Source: Lindgomyces ingoldianus
Taxonomy: Eukaryota > Ascomycota > Dothideomycetes > Pleosporales > Lindgomycetaceae
Direction of reading: 5' to 3'
NCBI RefSeq assembly: GCF_010093535.1
Contig: NW_022985165.1
Location: 600,451 to 664,450 of the forward strand
DNA: 64,000 nt
Shown: positions 45,944 to 58,487 of the stretch, piece by piece
Layout: every line of letters starts with the position of its first letter
Position numbering within the stretch: position 1 is the first letter of the stretch
Translations under genes and position numbers: made by a program
The notes under the pieces: model-generated
Told to the model about the DNA's origin: nothing
Database searches by the model: none
What the model saw: the letters and a program-made list of their open reading frames with translations, nothing else

Positions 45944-48127
45944 CTTATATAGTTCTAGTTTACTTTAAAGACATCGTTAATTAGTGTATAAAGCTTATCT
46001 AAAAATAGAGAAGCTATAAAAGTGTTACTAGCAGCTACTTTTATAGTATTTATAGCTAGTAGTTCTTTTGCAGATTGCTAAGCTAAGTTGTCTACTATAG
46101 CCTTAATAGTGCTAAGGTTAATTTAGTGTACTATAAAAAAAAGTATATATATAAGCTGCTTTATTTTTATTATTTTATTTTTTTAGCTTTTTTTACTTTC
46201 TTAATAACATATCTACTACTATGTTTATAGTCTCTAGTTAGTAGGTAAGCTTTAAATTATAATTAGCTACTATTATAGCTGTAAAGATAGAATAGTAAGT
46301 AGCATAGATAGCACTAAGAGCAAGCTTTTAGAGAAAGATAGAAGTGTATTATAAGAGAGATAAATTGCTGCTAAGCCTTACTTGTTAAGATTTATGCTTA
46401 TATACAAAGCACAGGTTATACAACCTCTAAACAGGTTAGGTAAGGCTATACTAGCCTATTCTAAGACATCTAGCCTTACATTATCCTTTCTTATAGTAGT
46501 TCTATAACTTAGAGAATAGAATAAATAACAATAGGCCTAAGTAGTATAAAAAAGTGTTATATAATACTCTAAAAACTTACTTTTACTTATTTTAGTTAAT
46601 TTTATATAAGTTTATTTAAAAATAACTTAAAGTTACTAAGTAAAGGTAAAGTAAAAGTATAAAGTAAAGGTAAAGGTAAAATAGCAGTATATTTTACACT
46701 AATAAAGTAGTAGTTAGGATAGTATATATAGGGTCTAACTATTCTAGAAGTTTATTTTTTTTTATACTTTTACTCTTTCTACAGCTTAGAATTTAGAAAA
46801 TTTTAAACTTTTTAAAGTAAGTATATTTTAAGCTACTTTAGTGTAATTTAGTGTAAAGAGGTGCTAATAAGGTTTAATAGTTCTATTTTACTTTACTTAC
46901 ACCTACTTATTACTTAATCTACTTTTAGCTTTTTTTTTATGCTTAACTTTACTTAATAACTTTAAAATAGACTTTTATAGCCTACTTTATTATAATTTAG
47001 CTATATTTTTTTAAAAAAAAGATTAATTAGCTTTTACTAATATAAACTTACACTTTAATAACTTTTATGTTTAATATATTAATAAAATGTCTTATAAAAG
47101 CATTATAGATAAAAGTAGTAACTATTATATGCTTATAAATAATAAGTTATGTTATAGTATAAAAAAAAGTTAAGTACACTAAGTATACTTATTACCTTAA
47201 ATCTAATAAAAAGTGCTTTAAAGTGTGTATTTTAGCTCTTTTTAGTGTATTTACGCGTAGTTTATCTAGGCTAACTTTAGATAGCCTTTTATTACCTTTA
47301 AACCTAAATAATAAGCTTTTAAGAATATTATACTTAATATTTTAGCTTTTATTAATTTACTTAACTTTACTTAGTTAGCGTAGGCTAATGTAATAGTTAT
47401 ATTATAAGTAAACACTATTATTTAGTTTTTTTAAGTGTAAGTTTTTCTATTACAGTATAATTTAGCTTAATTAGCTTTATTTTAGCTCTTAATAGTTTAT
47501 AGTAAAAATAAAATCCTGTATAACAACTATTTATATGCATATAGTAGCGCTATAGGTAAAATTACTAAGACTAGAGTTATTTTTAAAAAGCGCGCCTACT
47601 TTAAAGCTAATATTACTAAGAAAAAAAGAAAAAGTGTAAAGCGCTTAAAAAAAACTTTAATAAAAATAAAGCTATAATAACTCTATCTAAAAAAGTAAGT
47701 ATACACTATTCTTAACTATTCTAGTGCTAACTAGCATAAAAAAATATAGTGTTAAAAGTATCTATGTTACTAAAGCTAAGTAATAGTATTATATTAATGC
47801 TACTAAAGCTGCTAATATAATCTACTATATCTTTAAAAAGCATAATAAAGTTAATAATATTAGAAATAAAGCTAGTTAAGATTAAACTTTAGCTAAAAAA
47901 AAGTAGCTAACTAAGTATAATAAGAAATATCTTAATAGTTATTTTACTATTATAAATTTACTTATAAAGGACCTTAATGTCTAATCTAGAGCCCTAATAG
48001 CATAATCTAGTGTGATGTAGCGCATTCTATAGTAAAAATAGTTAAGAATATATAGTATAGTATAGTTTTAAGTTCTTTAGCTTATGCTTCTTTCTTTTTT
48101 TTTTAATAAAGTTAAATACTTTTATAT
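45944..48127. other. 2.2 kb of AT-rich mutated sequence, nothing recognised
   Basis: Saturated with the RIP signature. Short direct repeats of AAAGTAAAGGTAAAG type near 46635-46680. I could not read a retroelement or transposase domain on either strand. It probably belongs to one or more old elements. Confidence 0.5.
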
Positions 48128-48895
48128 TAACGTACCTAACAGGTTAGCCGGCCACACGGGTTGGCCGGCCACTTTTGCTAAGCCCCCACTAAAACCACCC
48201 TATTCTAGCGCAAAACAGCCCACTTTAGCCCTATATAAAGCAATATAACACAAGATATTATTTAGAGTCTACTTTTACTACTTTCTTACATGTACGTAAG
48301 TTATGCCTAGTCTAATTGCACTGCCTATATTGCCTTTAACTTAGCTTACCTCTTTTAGTGTACACCTGCGTCTTTAGCTTCTTTCTATTACTACGCGCTC
48401 TAAACTCTTTTAAAGTAGTTAGATAAGCTCTATTCTTAACTATTAAGGTCTCTTTTGCTTAAATCTACTTTCTTTTATGCAATCTATGTTTTGTAGCAGC
48501 CTTATTTGCTACTTAAAGCTCTATAATCTTCTTTTACACTAACACTAGCTTATGTGTAATAATTGCTGCCCCCTTTAAGACCTTTTTAAAGGCCTTTACT
48601 ATAGATATTAGTAAGCTATTTATATGCCTCTAAATTCTTACCTTTATAAGCATTAATTATAACCTAAATTTAAAAGTATTACTTAAAGTTTATAACTACT
48701 AGAGCTTATTATTAATAGGTAGTAGTAGTAATAAAGTACATAACTAAACATTAAGGGCTATTTTAACTTATTCTAGGTTAAATAGGACTAAACTAGCGCC
48801 TTAAAACTCTTTTTAAATATTACTAAAAGTAATTACTACATTATAAGCGCGTATAAAGTATAGTAAAAACTTAAGTTTTATAATATAAGTAATTT

Positions 48896-49175
48896 TGTTG
48901 AATGGGCTCTAACAGCTAGCTGCTTATGGTATAAGCACTTAAGTAGCAAGAGTAAGAGTAGTGTACAGTGTGCACAGCGTACAAGGTAGGTAAGGTAAAA
49001 GCAACATGTTTCTAGTTCTATTACTCTTATCTTTCCTCTATATAGAAGAAAAGAGGGATATTTAAATATTTACACACAGAGGTTTACACATAAGCATTAT
49101 GTAACATAGATATGTAATCTTGCTTATGCGCAATTACTTATATCTAGGCTGTAATGCTGCTGCTGTGTACAGACA
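48896..49175. repeat. Left LTR of the non-coding LTR element
   Basis: 280 bp, TGTTGAATGGGCTCTAACAG to GTGTACAGACA. Preceded by AATTT. Confidence 0.93.
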
Positions 49176-51479
49176 CTAGCAACTTTTCTTTTTGTCTAAA
49201 GAGTTACCTTTTATACACATTACCTTTTTTTGTTTGTGTAGGTCTATCTAATTATGTTTTACCTTTACTTTACCTTATTTATTAGGACTTGCCTTAGTAA
49301 TTCTGTGCGTTAGAATAAGCTAGTTATGCTATGTAAATAGCTTTTTTCTTTTTTATCTTTTGCTTTTTAAGCTTTACTGTATAATTCTCTAGCTCTTTTC
49401 TCTTTTTATACAGTGCTAGCAGTAATAGATCTTTATAAAAAAAAATTATGTATAATATAAAAAAAATAAAAATAAAAGAAAATAGGCCTTATATAAAGGT
49501 GTTATTAGTCTAGTTAGTCTAAAGCATCTTTATGCACAGGATCTAGCTAGTCTACAGATGCTTCTATCTAAACAGAGAGGTAGTTAGTTAAGACTAATAA
49601 TTAAAAAGCTTAGTTTAGTATTTTTTTATATATGCATCTACTAAGTTATTTTTACTATTAATTTACTTTATTTTAGTAATTTTTTTTATATAATTTATAA
49701 AGTAATATAATGTTAATTATAAGTTACTTTTTACTAGTAGTGCCTAGCTTAATAAAGTAATTATATAGAAACCTTAAATCTATATAAATTACTACTAAAA
49801 TTAGTAGTAGTTTAAGTGTTTATATAATTTATTATAAAGTTATACTAAAAGTAATTACATTATTAAACCTTTTAACTATTCTATATAGTTTACTAGTAAG
49901 AACACTCCTAGTTACTCTTTTACACTTAGTAGAATTTTAGTATATAATGTTGCCTAGTATTTTAAAGTAGTTACTTTACTTTATATAGTTTTTATTACTT
50001 AATATAATTATAAATTCTAGCTATAAGCTAAGGTTTTTATTATTAGTAAATAATCTATTTATAAAGATAAATAGCTTTACATAATTAAGCTATAATAGTA
50101 AAAAAGTAAAACTATGCTTACTATTATCTATCTACTATTAGATTTATGTGTTAAGTGTGTTAATATTATTATGTAAAAAGTCTATAGTTTATGTAGTAAT
50201 AAACAGGTTAAATACTACCTTTAGTTAACACATAGATGTAATATATACCTCTTTTATATATTACTTAATATATTATTGTGCAGCATCTTTATTTTTTAAG
50301 TTAATTATATAAAAGTAGCTTACTTATTTCTTTTAAGTAAAAACTACTATGTTATATGTAAGTTTAATTCTTCTACTATTAAACTTAATAGGCTGCTTTT
50401 TTACTAAAATAGTCTTACTTTTTATGTAAAACTTTACTTTCTACAGTTTTTTTTCTTCTCTTTGCGTAAAATTTTTTATTATAATGCTTAAAGTGTTGTA
50501 TAAATGCTTCTAGTTATTTCTAAGGCCTATGTTGTACATATAGTGCATATTTACCTAACCTTCTAGAATATCTAGAAAGATGTCTATATACTAAGTTTTC
50601 TAGATATCTAGCTATTAACATAGATTAATAAAGATCCTTATTTTATTTATAAAAATGTTATATAGTTAACTTATATAGTTATTATTTTTTTATACCTTTT
50701 AAAATTATATAATCTTATTTGCTAGAAGTTTTTCTTTAGTAGTTTCTCTCTAAAGTAGAAGTTTATACAGGTTGTAATGTAGTATAGATTATGCAGGTAG
50801 TATTAGTAGTGCATACACTACTGCAGACAGTGGTGTGTACAATTAAAGGTGTAGAGCAGGCGTTAGGTAGAGTAGCATGTATTGTTTATATAGTAATTAG
50901 TGTAGTGCTAGCTAAGGTGTAGGAGTAAGTAATGCTAGTACATTTAGTGTTAATAGCAGCATTATGTTTAGTCTACTTCTATATAGAGCCTTATATAGTA
51001 ATAAGAGTTATGTATAAAGCTTTTCTAGTATAATTACTTTTTTTTATGCTATATTATACAGCTTCTAGGCTTAAGTACCTTTAGTGCTTAGCTATAGTGT
51101 AATTTTTTTAATTTTTAGCACTTATATAAGCTTTCTTTTAAACACACAGCTAAGTGCTAAAAAGTTTTATAGTGTTTATCTTTTAAAATTCTTTATATAT
51201 AAACTTAAAAAAGTAGCGCTTTTTTAAGTTATTATATATAGATTAGTAATTATGTAACTTATATATAATTAAGTTTATAAGCTTATTAAAGCTTCTAACA
51301 TGTTAATTTTATTATTCTAGTACTCTAGGCTAGTTTTATTTTATAGTGTTACCTTTAATATCTTTATATCTTTTATAAGTTGTTTATATAATAAAAATTA
51401 TTTCTTATTTTTATTATTATTACATAAAGTTGTTAGTTACTAATAAGATTTTATTATAATAGTATAGTTAATTACTTTT

Positions 51480-52030
51480 CTAGTAGATTACGCAGGTACT
51501 GCTGTTATCTAGCTGCTAGGTTGTGCAGCTTTAATAGCTTTAGTGTGTGCCTTACACTATCTTCTTTTTACTTTATATAGTAGCAAAGCTTACTATATAA
51601 TGTAAAGAATTAATCTACTATTCTAAGAAATAAGTAACTAAACAAAGTACTTTATAAAGTATAAGTGCTTTATTATTACTTTTTCTAAAAGATAAGTAAT
51701 AAAACAAAGTGCCTTATAAAGCATAAAGTTAATTACTTGTGCAGTAGATTATGTAGGTACTGCTGTTATCTAGCTGCTAGGTTATGCAGCTTTAATAGCT
51801 TTTAGTGTGCGCCTTACACTATTTCCTCCTTACTTTATACAGTAGCAGAGCTTACTGTATAATGTAAAGGATTAATATGCTATTATCTAGCTGCTAGGTT
51901 GTGCAGCTTTAATAGCTTTAGTGTGCATCTTACACTATTTCCTCTTTGCTTTATACAGTAGTAGAGCTTACTGTATAATGCAAAGGATTAATCTACTATT
52001 TTAAGAAATAGGTAACTAAACAAAGTACTT
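51480..52030. repeat. Direct repeats inside the non-coding LTR element
   Basis: A block of about 115-130 bp (GCTGTTATCTAGCTGCTAGG ... GTATAATGTAAAGGATTAAT) occurs about three times, near 51499, 51758 and 51875, with a shorter AAGTAATAAAACAAAGTG block between. Non-coding minisatellite-like structure. Confidence 0.8.
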
Positions 52031-52034
52031 TATA

Positions 52035-53134
52035 ACGTACTTTATAGGTAAGTTGCTTACACACCTAAGTTGCTTACTTTTGCTAAGACCCTACTAAACT
52101 ACCTTTTCTACACTAATGCATTCCCTACAACACTACTTAGACATGCTAAAAGAATGTTAGATACAGCTTATGCTCTAAGCTTTTAAATAAAACATAAAAC
52201 TCTTAAAAAAATGTGCTGTAGCTATGTGTAAAGTTTTATAAAAGATAATAAATAACTATAGCACTAGATAACCTTTATAAGCTAATTTTATAGCTAAATT
52301 ATAAAGGCTAGGTAATAAAAAGAAGCAGGTAATTGTTAAGACTATACTTAAGCTATATGCGCAAGGAATTTCCCCTTAGATAGCATTTATAGCTAATATA
52401 GCTAATTCTTTACGCGCTAAGCATAATCTAGGCTATGTTTATATAAACTAGCCTAGTATGTTTGTAAAGCATTATTTAAAGCTTAAAGTAAAGTTTTAAG
52501 CGCAAGTATAGTTAAAAAATATTTAGCTAATTATAAACCTTATTTTACTAAAGTTGTACATGTTATTATTCTAGATGCTATACTTAGCTTTAATATTCTC
52601 TATAAGGCTAAACCTGCTTTAAATTACTCTAGGACTCTTATAAAAAGCTCTTTTATAGTTATACTTACGCTTAAATGTTACTTTAAGCTCTAAATAACAC
52701 TTTATAAACATACTAGGCTAGTTTATATAAACATAGCCTAGATTACGCTTAGCGTGTAAAGAATTAGCTATATTAGCTATAAATGCTATCTAAGGGGAAA
52801 TTCCTTGCGCATATAGCTTAAGTATAGTTTTAATAATTACCTACTTCTTTTTATTGCCTAGCCTTTATAATTTAGCTGTAGAATTAGCTTATAAAAGTTG
52901 TCTAGCGCTATAGTTATTTATTGTTTTTTATAAGACTTTATATATAGCTATAGCACATTTTTTTAAGAGTTTTATGTCTTATTTAAAAGCTTAGAGTCTA
53001 AGCTATATCTAACATTCTTTTAGCACGTCTAAGTAGTGTTGTGGGGAATGCATTAGTGTAGAAAGAGTAGTTTAGTAGGGTCTTAGCAAAAGTAAGCAAC
53101 TTAGGTGTGTAAGCAACTTGCCTATAAAGTATGT
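52035..53134 (-). mobile_element. 1100-bp fold-back element of pogo origin, copy 2
   Basis: TA duplications (52033-52034, 53135-53136). Same length and arm structure as 17946-19045, but the loop is inverted, so the transposase fragment reads on the minus strand. Inserted in the non-coding LTR element. Confidence 0.93.
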
Positions 53135-53261
53135 TAAGGTGTAGGTGCTTTATTATTACTTTTCTTAAAAAATAAGTAATAAAATAAAGTACTTTATAAA
53201 GTATAAGTACTTTATTATTACTCTTACTAATTTACAGTTAATTAAATTAACTACTAATTAG

Positions 53262-53541
53262 TGTTAAATAGGCTCTAATAGCTAGCTGCTTATAGTATAA
53301 GCACTTAAGTAGCAAAAGTAAAAGTAGTGTATAGTGTGCACAGCGTATAAAGTAGGTAAAGTAAAGGTAACATGTTTCTAGTTCTATTACTCTTATCTTT
53401 CCTTTATACAGAGGAAAAGGGGGATATCTAGATGTTTGCGCACAGAGGTTCGCGCACAAGCATTATGTGACATAGATACGTGATCCTGCTCGTGCGCGAT
53501 CGCTTGTATCCAGGCCGCGACGCTGCTGCTGCGTACAGACA
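53262..53541. repeat. Right LTR of the non-coding LTR element
   Basis: 280 bp, TGTTAAATAGGCTC to GCGTACAGACA, followed by AATTT. The right third is intact (GATCCTGCTCGTGCGCGATC) while the left is mutated. The 70-codon frame at 53247-53459 lies inside it and is not a gene. Confidence 0.93.
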
Positions 53542-54646
53542 AATTTAGTTATATATAAAATTTTTAGCTTAGCGCCTATACACCTTCTTTAAAGAGGTAA
53601 AACAACCTACATTAAAAGGCTATAAAAGGTGTAATAAGTGTACAGGTATATAAATAGTAATAATTTTATTCTTTTTATAGTACTGCTAGAAATTAAGCAA
53701 TTTATAGCTTTTATAGCTATTAATAATAAAAAGCTAATAAGCACTTATAACTTTTTTTTATATGCTTATTAAAGTGCTTTAACTACTACAGCTTAAGCTT
53801 ATTTATTATCTAGCTGTTTTTAGAGACTATAATAACCTAGTTCTAAGGCAGATTCTTCTTTTTATACTAGGTAAAAAAGGTAATAGCAGCTTTTAAAGAT
53901 AATAAAAAGTAAAATAGCCTCCTTTATTATGTTAATACTTTAGATAACTATTATTTACTTTTTATTACTTTACTATATTACTTTTAGCTGTCTTTATCTC
54001 TCTAAAGCTGTAATAACTACTCTAGTTAATATCTAGCCTATTATAAAGCTTAACTTATTAAAGTTATATGTATCTTTATTTTAAATACTATACTTAGCTT
54101 TTATGTTAGCTACTAGGTAAAACTAGCTTTAAATAACCTCTAGATCTTTATAAAGCGCTTTTTTATAATTATACCTATAATTAAACTTTATTATAAACTT
54201 AAAGCAGTGCTTAACCTACATACTAGGCTAGTTTAAGCTAACCTAGCCTAGATTACACTCTGTGTGTAAGGAATTAGCTATATTAGCTATAGCTATAAGC
54301 CTAAAAAGAAATCTATGTGTAATAAGCTTAAGTATATACTTAATAACTACTTTTTTTTTAAGCTTAGTTAGATTTCTTAATTTAAGCTAGCATTCTGCTT
54401 CTAAAGGCTATCTAGCACGTTAATTACTTAGTGTTGTGTAAGAGACATTATAGATAGCTGCAGCGTGTTATAAAAAAAGTTTTAAGTCTTACTTAAAAGC
54501 CTAAAGAGTAAGCTGTATCTAACATTCTTTAGAAGATTTAATCTAATGTTGTTGTTAAAGCATTATGTAGATAGGTAGAGTGTGGTAGAGGCTTAGCAAA
54601 AGTAGCTAGCTAACCTGTGTAGCTAGCTAACCTGTTAGGTACGCTA

Positions 54647-55948
54647 TATTTTTTAAACTTAAAGTGTAATTATTTTAGTAGTAATAAATTAATCTACTTT
54701 TAGCTTACTTACTTTGCAGCTTTTTTATTTTAAAAAAATTTAAAATATTTTACTAGACTTAAACTTTACTTTTTTCTTACTAGTATAAGTTAATTTAGGC
54801 TAAAATATTTATTTCTTCTATATAATAGATTTTTTTAAGTTAAAATAACCTTTTTTTAACTCTAGTAAGCTATTTTATGCTAGAATAGCTTTACTTAGTC
54901 TAAATAAAAAATCTTAGGTCTAAATAAGCTATGTTATTTTTTATTCTTATAGCGCTATTAAACACCTCTTATTAAAAAAACCTTAAGTAAAAAAAAATAA
55001 GGTAAAAGTGTAAGGCCGAGATGGCGCTTACGTGCGACAGGTATATATACTATTCTGCACCCGAAAATCAACGTTGGTTGATTATTCGTACCTTTTTAGT
55101 TGTATTAGCGTAGTGGTACAGAGCTCTGTCCTTACAAAAAGTAGCTATACTTAATTTATTAAGTTACTTTTTTTTAAAAAAAAAACTTTAACTTAAACTA
55201 GTATAATTTAATCTTTTACTATATTTTTTTTACTTTTTTAAAACACTTTTAATATGTTTAAGCTAATATTAAGTTTAAGTTTATATAAGTTTTTTTTTAA
55301 ATAAATAACTTTTTTATCTTATAAAATATTTTTATACTTTAACTAAATTCTGCCTTTAGTTAAGTGTTTTTTTTACATAGTACATATTATCTTTTATAGC
55401 ATGTAAAGTGTTTATAATTAGTTTTAATTATAACTTAAAACGCTTCTTTTAGGTATATAGCTTTAAAAGTAAGATATAAAACACTAGATAAACTTTTTCT
55501 AGATTAAGTAGGTCTACTTTATACACTTTTATGCTAATTTAGGCTATAACATTTTCTAGTTTTAAAAACTTTTAGTCTAACTTCTTTTTTAGCCTTATTA
55601 ATTTTATGTGTTTATTAAAGACTAATACTTTATCTTTTACTTATAGCTATATATGCTTTTATTATTTATTTATATACTATTTTTAATATATATTTATAGT
55701 AATAATTTTCTAGTAGTATTTTAACTATAAAGTAAGTGCTTTTACAGCAACTTTATTTACTATGTGTAATTCCCCCTAACCTAGGGGTTCTCTAGGCTAA
55801 TCTAGCTCTCTTAGGTTTACTTCTTAGTATGCTTAAAAAAAAAGTAACTTTTATAGTTATATATACACTATTATTATATATAAACTTTACTATTAGTAAC
55901 TATATTACTTAATTATCTTATTCTAGGTAATAGTAACATCTAAAGTAC
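54647..55948 (-). pseudogene. Gypsy pol remnant, 3' part
   Basis: Minus-strand gypsy sequence, mutated. Near 55800-55380 it reads GYSPFYI..., LGGITHSK, DKVLVFNKHIKLIRLKKKLD, ISIKVYKVDLLNLEKVYLV, the stretch between integrase core and C-terminus in gypsy elements. It continues, after the pogo insertion, at 57787. Confidence 0.7.
55009..55136 (+). repeat. 128-bp TG...CA element, copy 4
   Basis: TGTAAGGCCGAGATGG ... TGTCCTTACA, duplication AAAAG (55004-55008, 55137-55141). Almost unmutated within saturated sequence. Confidence 0.92.
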
Positions 55949-55950
55949 TA

Positions 55951-57784
55951 ACGTGTTTTATTAGTAAGCTGCGGACATTAGTAAGCTGCGCACCCCACTA
56001 AACTGTGTGCGCCTCTTTAACAGATAACTAAACAGCAACTAAATTAAACCTATATAAGTATATATATAAAATATTCCTAATTGCTTCTACATTAATTTCT
56101 TTTATAGCCTTGTACATAGCACCTTAAGCAGGTTAGTAGTGCTTGTTGATATGCCTGCGATGCCTGAGCCTGCGCATCCACCTTAACTAACCTATCAGCC
56201 TCTGCAGCCAGCCTCTGACCTTCCTAGCCTGTGAGAGTCCCTCCTATAGCAATATACTGCTGTTGCTGTTGCTTTTTCTGCTCTTAGCAATAGTTAGCTT
56301 AACGCAGCTTAGTGTTCTTCTTTATAAGGATTATTACTAAGTGCATTGCTATCTAACATCCTTTAACAAGCTAAGCTATTGCTTAGCTAGTAAAGCTCTA
56401 CAATTAATAACTAAGGCAGTTATAAATTAGTTAAGCCTACTGCTGCAGCTAAGCAACTGTATAAGGCGTCTCTATAGTCTAGCGCGTCTCACTGTTAGCT
56501 TCTTGCGCTAGTAGAGACAGTGTACAGACAACAGTAAGCGACAACAAGACGTAATTAGGACAGTGTAGGACTAAACCTGCTGCTTAAAAGCTGCTCTTAA
56601 TTATCTACTTTATAAATACTATAGGCCTAATATGCTTATAGATTCTAAGAAAGTCTTACTTATTAATATAAAAAATCTAATTATAAGCAAGCTTTAACAC
56701 CTAGTGTCTGTATACTTGCTTAAGAGGCGCAAAACAGCTAACATCTAAAGGCTGTAAGAGATAGGAGCTGTAAGCTAGTATACAGAGACTAATAATCTTG
56801 TTCTCTGTACAGTACTAATTAAACTTAGGCGTTGCATAGCTGCTGTGGCCATCTACTATAAGCAGGCAATAGATTCCTGCTGTACGCGTTCTTATCTGCT
56901 TGTTAAAGTGCTTAAGCTAGGCTAGGCTAAGGTAGTTAGTTGTCTAGCTGTTATTACTTACTGCAAGCGTCTAGTTGCTAGGGATATTATAATACTAGCT
57001 AGCTTAGTAGAGCTTTCTATGTAAGATAATAAGCAGTAAGAGCAACTAGCTAGACGTGTTAATATACTTAATTATAGTAACCTAGTTGCAATTGCTAGGC
57101 TGTACAGTAACTGCTTAACTAACAGTCTTAAAGCTAGTAACAACCTTAGACGTGCTAGCAACCTCTATTATAAATTCTATTTTATTAAAATTATAGGTAT
57201 CCTTATCTAGTATCCTATATGTCTAACGTGTGTCCTCTACTAGCTTAAACTAGGCTCTAAACTTAACTAGATCCTAATAGAGAGCGCGCTAGAAGTGTAT
57301 CTTCCTGTTCTACTTTGTCTAAAGCTCTACCTAGCTGTTAATAAAGCGCAATACCTAGCACTTGCCTATAGGCGTTAGTAGAGGATCTTAGTAACAAGCT
57401 TAAAGCAGAATGTTTGCTATTTAACGCATGTTAATAATATAGGGTGGAAAGCTGCGTTAGTTAAGATCTAGGATCTAGGAGACAAGTAACTACTCTTTAA
57501 TAGGTAATAGCTTGCAGTTAACTAAGATTGTCTCACGTTTTAGGAGGATACCACAGAGGCGCGTTCAGAGGGTGGATTCTAGTACGTCATAGGCTGCAGC
57601 AGCTGCACAAATTAATAGACAAAAGTTAGACTTAATTAAGACAAGAGCAAGCTAAAGTCTGCCTTCTTTTGCTAGAGATTAAGCTTGTGGTTGTTAAGCT
57701 ATAGTTAAAGGTGTGGACGCGGTTTCGCGCGGTTTAGTGGGGTGCGCAGCTTACTAATGTCCGCAGCTTACTAATAAAACACGT
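55951..57784 (-). mobile_element. pogo/Fot1-like DNA transposon, third family, 1834 bp
   Basis: Terminal inverted repeats of about 54 bp (ACGTGTTTTATTAGTAAGCT...) with TA duplications (55949-55950, 57785-57786). Each end holds two copies of TTAGTAAGCTGCG. The minus-strand transposase is among the least damaged here: DKDTYNFNKIEFII near 57210-57170, TVQPSNCN, LAWLKHF-like sequence, RLLIVDGHSSYA-like (LLIVDGHSSYATP near 56865-56825) and HLLQPLDVSCFAPLKQVY near 56760-56705. These are DDE_1 landmarks of fungal pogo transposases. Several Trp and Gln codons are now stops. Confidence 0.88.
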
Positions 57785-57786
57785 TA

Positions 57787-58487
57787 TTCTAAAGTTTAGT
57801 TTTATCTTTTAGTCTGCTTATTAGTTTTAAAATAGTAGGCTAATAAAAAAAATTTTATATGCTAAAATAGTAATAAAAACTATTTTAGTACTTTAAGTTT
57901 ATTATTAGCTTTTAATTAAAAATAAAGTTTTTTAAAACTTTATAAAAGTAAATAACTTTTTTTAACTAAACTTTTACTATGTTTAAAGCCTTCTAATTAG
58001 CTCTAGCTAGCATGTAGTAGGCTATCTTACTAAGATAGCCTACTATTATAAAAATTACATTATATACTAACTCTAAGTATTTATAAGAAGGCAGCTGTGT
58101 TATAAAATCTATTATAACATCCTGCTAAGGCCTATTAGGTAGTAGTAAAGAGTAAAGGAGCTTATATAGGTAGTATTATAAAGCTACTAATTATCTACAC
58201 TTTAAGTAGTTATTATAGTACACTTTTATGTCTTTTTTAAGCTCTTTTTAATTATATTAATATATAATCTTTTTAAGCGTCTTTTTTACACTAAAGTAGC
58301 TTACTAATAGGCTGTTATAGCACTTCTAAAATGCTTCTGCTTTCTTTTAGTCTATTATTAAGGTCTTTTTTTATATTAGCTATAGCATATTGTTCTAGCT
58401 TATTCTAGAGATAAGTGTTTTTATTAAAGTTTTATTTATTTTTTATTTTACTTTTAGTGTCTAATAAGTTTATTTTATTATAGTTTT
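57787..58487 (-). pseudogene. Gypsy integrase remnant
   Basis: Minus-strand reading near 58150-58010 gives CYNRFYNTAAFL / FITQLPSYKYLELVYNVIF-like integrase core sequence and a following YLSK. Same gypsy element as 54647-55948 and 62314-63880. Ends at the GTTTT target duplication (58483-58487). Confidence 0.7.

Larger units (their letters stand above)
48896..53541. mobile_element. Non-coding LTR element (4646 bp including a fold-back element)
   Basis: LTRs of exactly 280 bp (48896-49175 and 53262-53541), duplication AATTT on both sides. Without the nested fold-back the internal region is about 3.0 kb, AT-rich, with no recognisable gag or pol motif on either strand. It carries direct repeats at 51480-52030. 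It looks like a LARD-type non-autonomous element mobilised in trans, but loss of a coding region by mutation cannot be excluded. Orientation cannot be decided. Confidence 0.88.
48130..54644 (-). mobile_element. pogo/Fot1-like DNA transposon, second family, split by an LTR element
   Basis: Same family as 22274-24099, inverted. Ends: ACGTACCTAACAGG at left and CCTGTTAGGTACGC at right, TA on both sides. The parts 48130-48895 and 53547-54644 add up to about 1.86 kb. They join exactly at the AATTT duplication, where the other copy reads continuously. The transposase is on the minus strand with its C-terminus at the left. At both ends the outer repeat has a duplicated block (GGTTAGCCGGCCACAC then GGTTGGCCGGCC). 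Confidence 0.88.
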
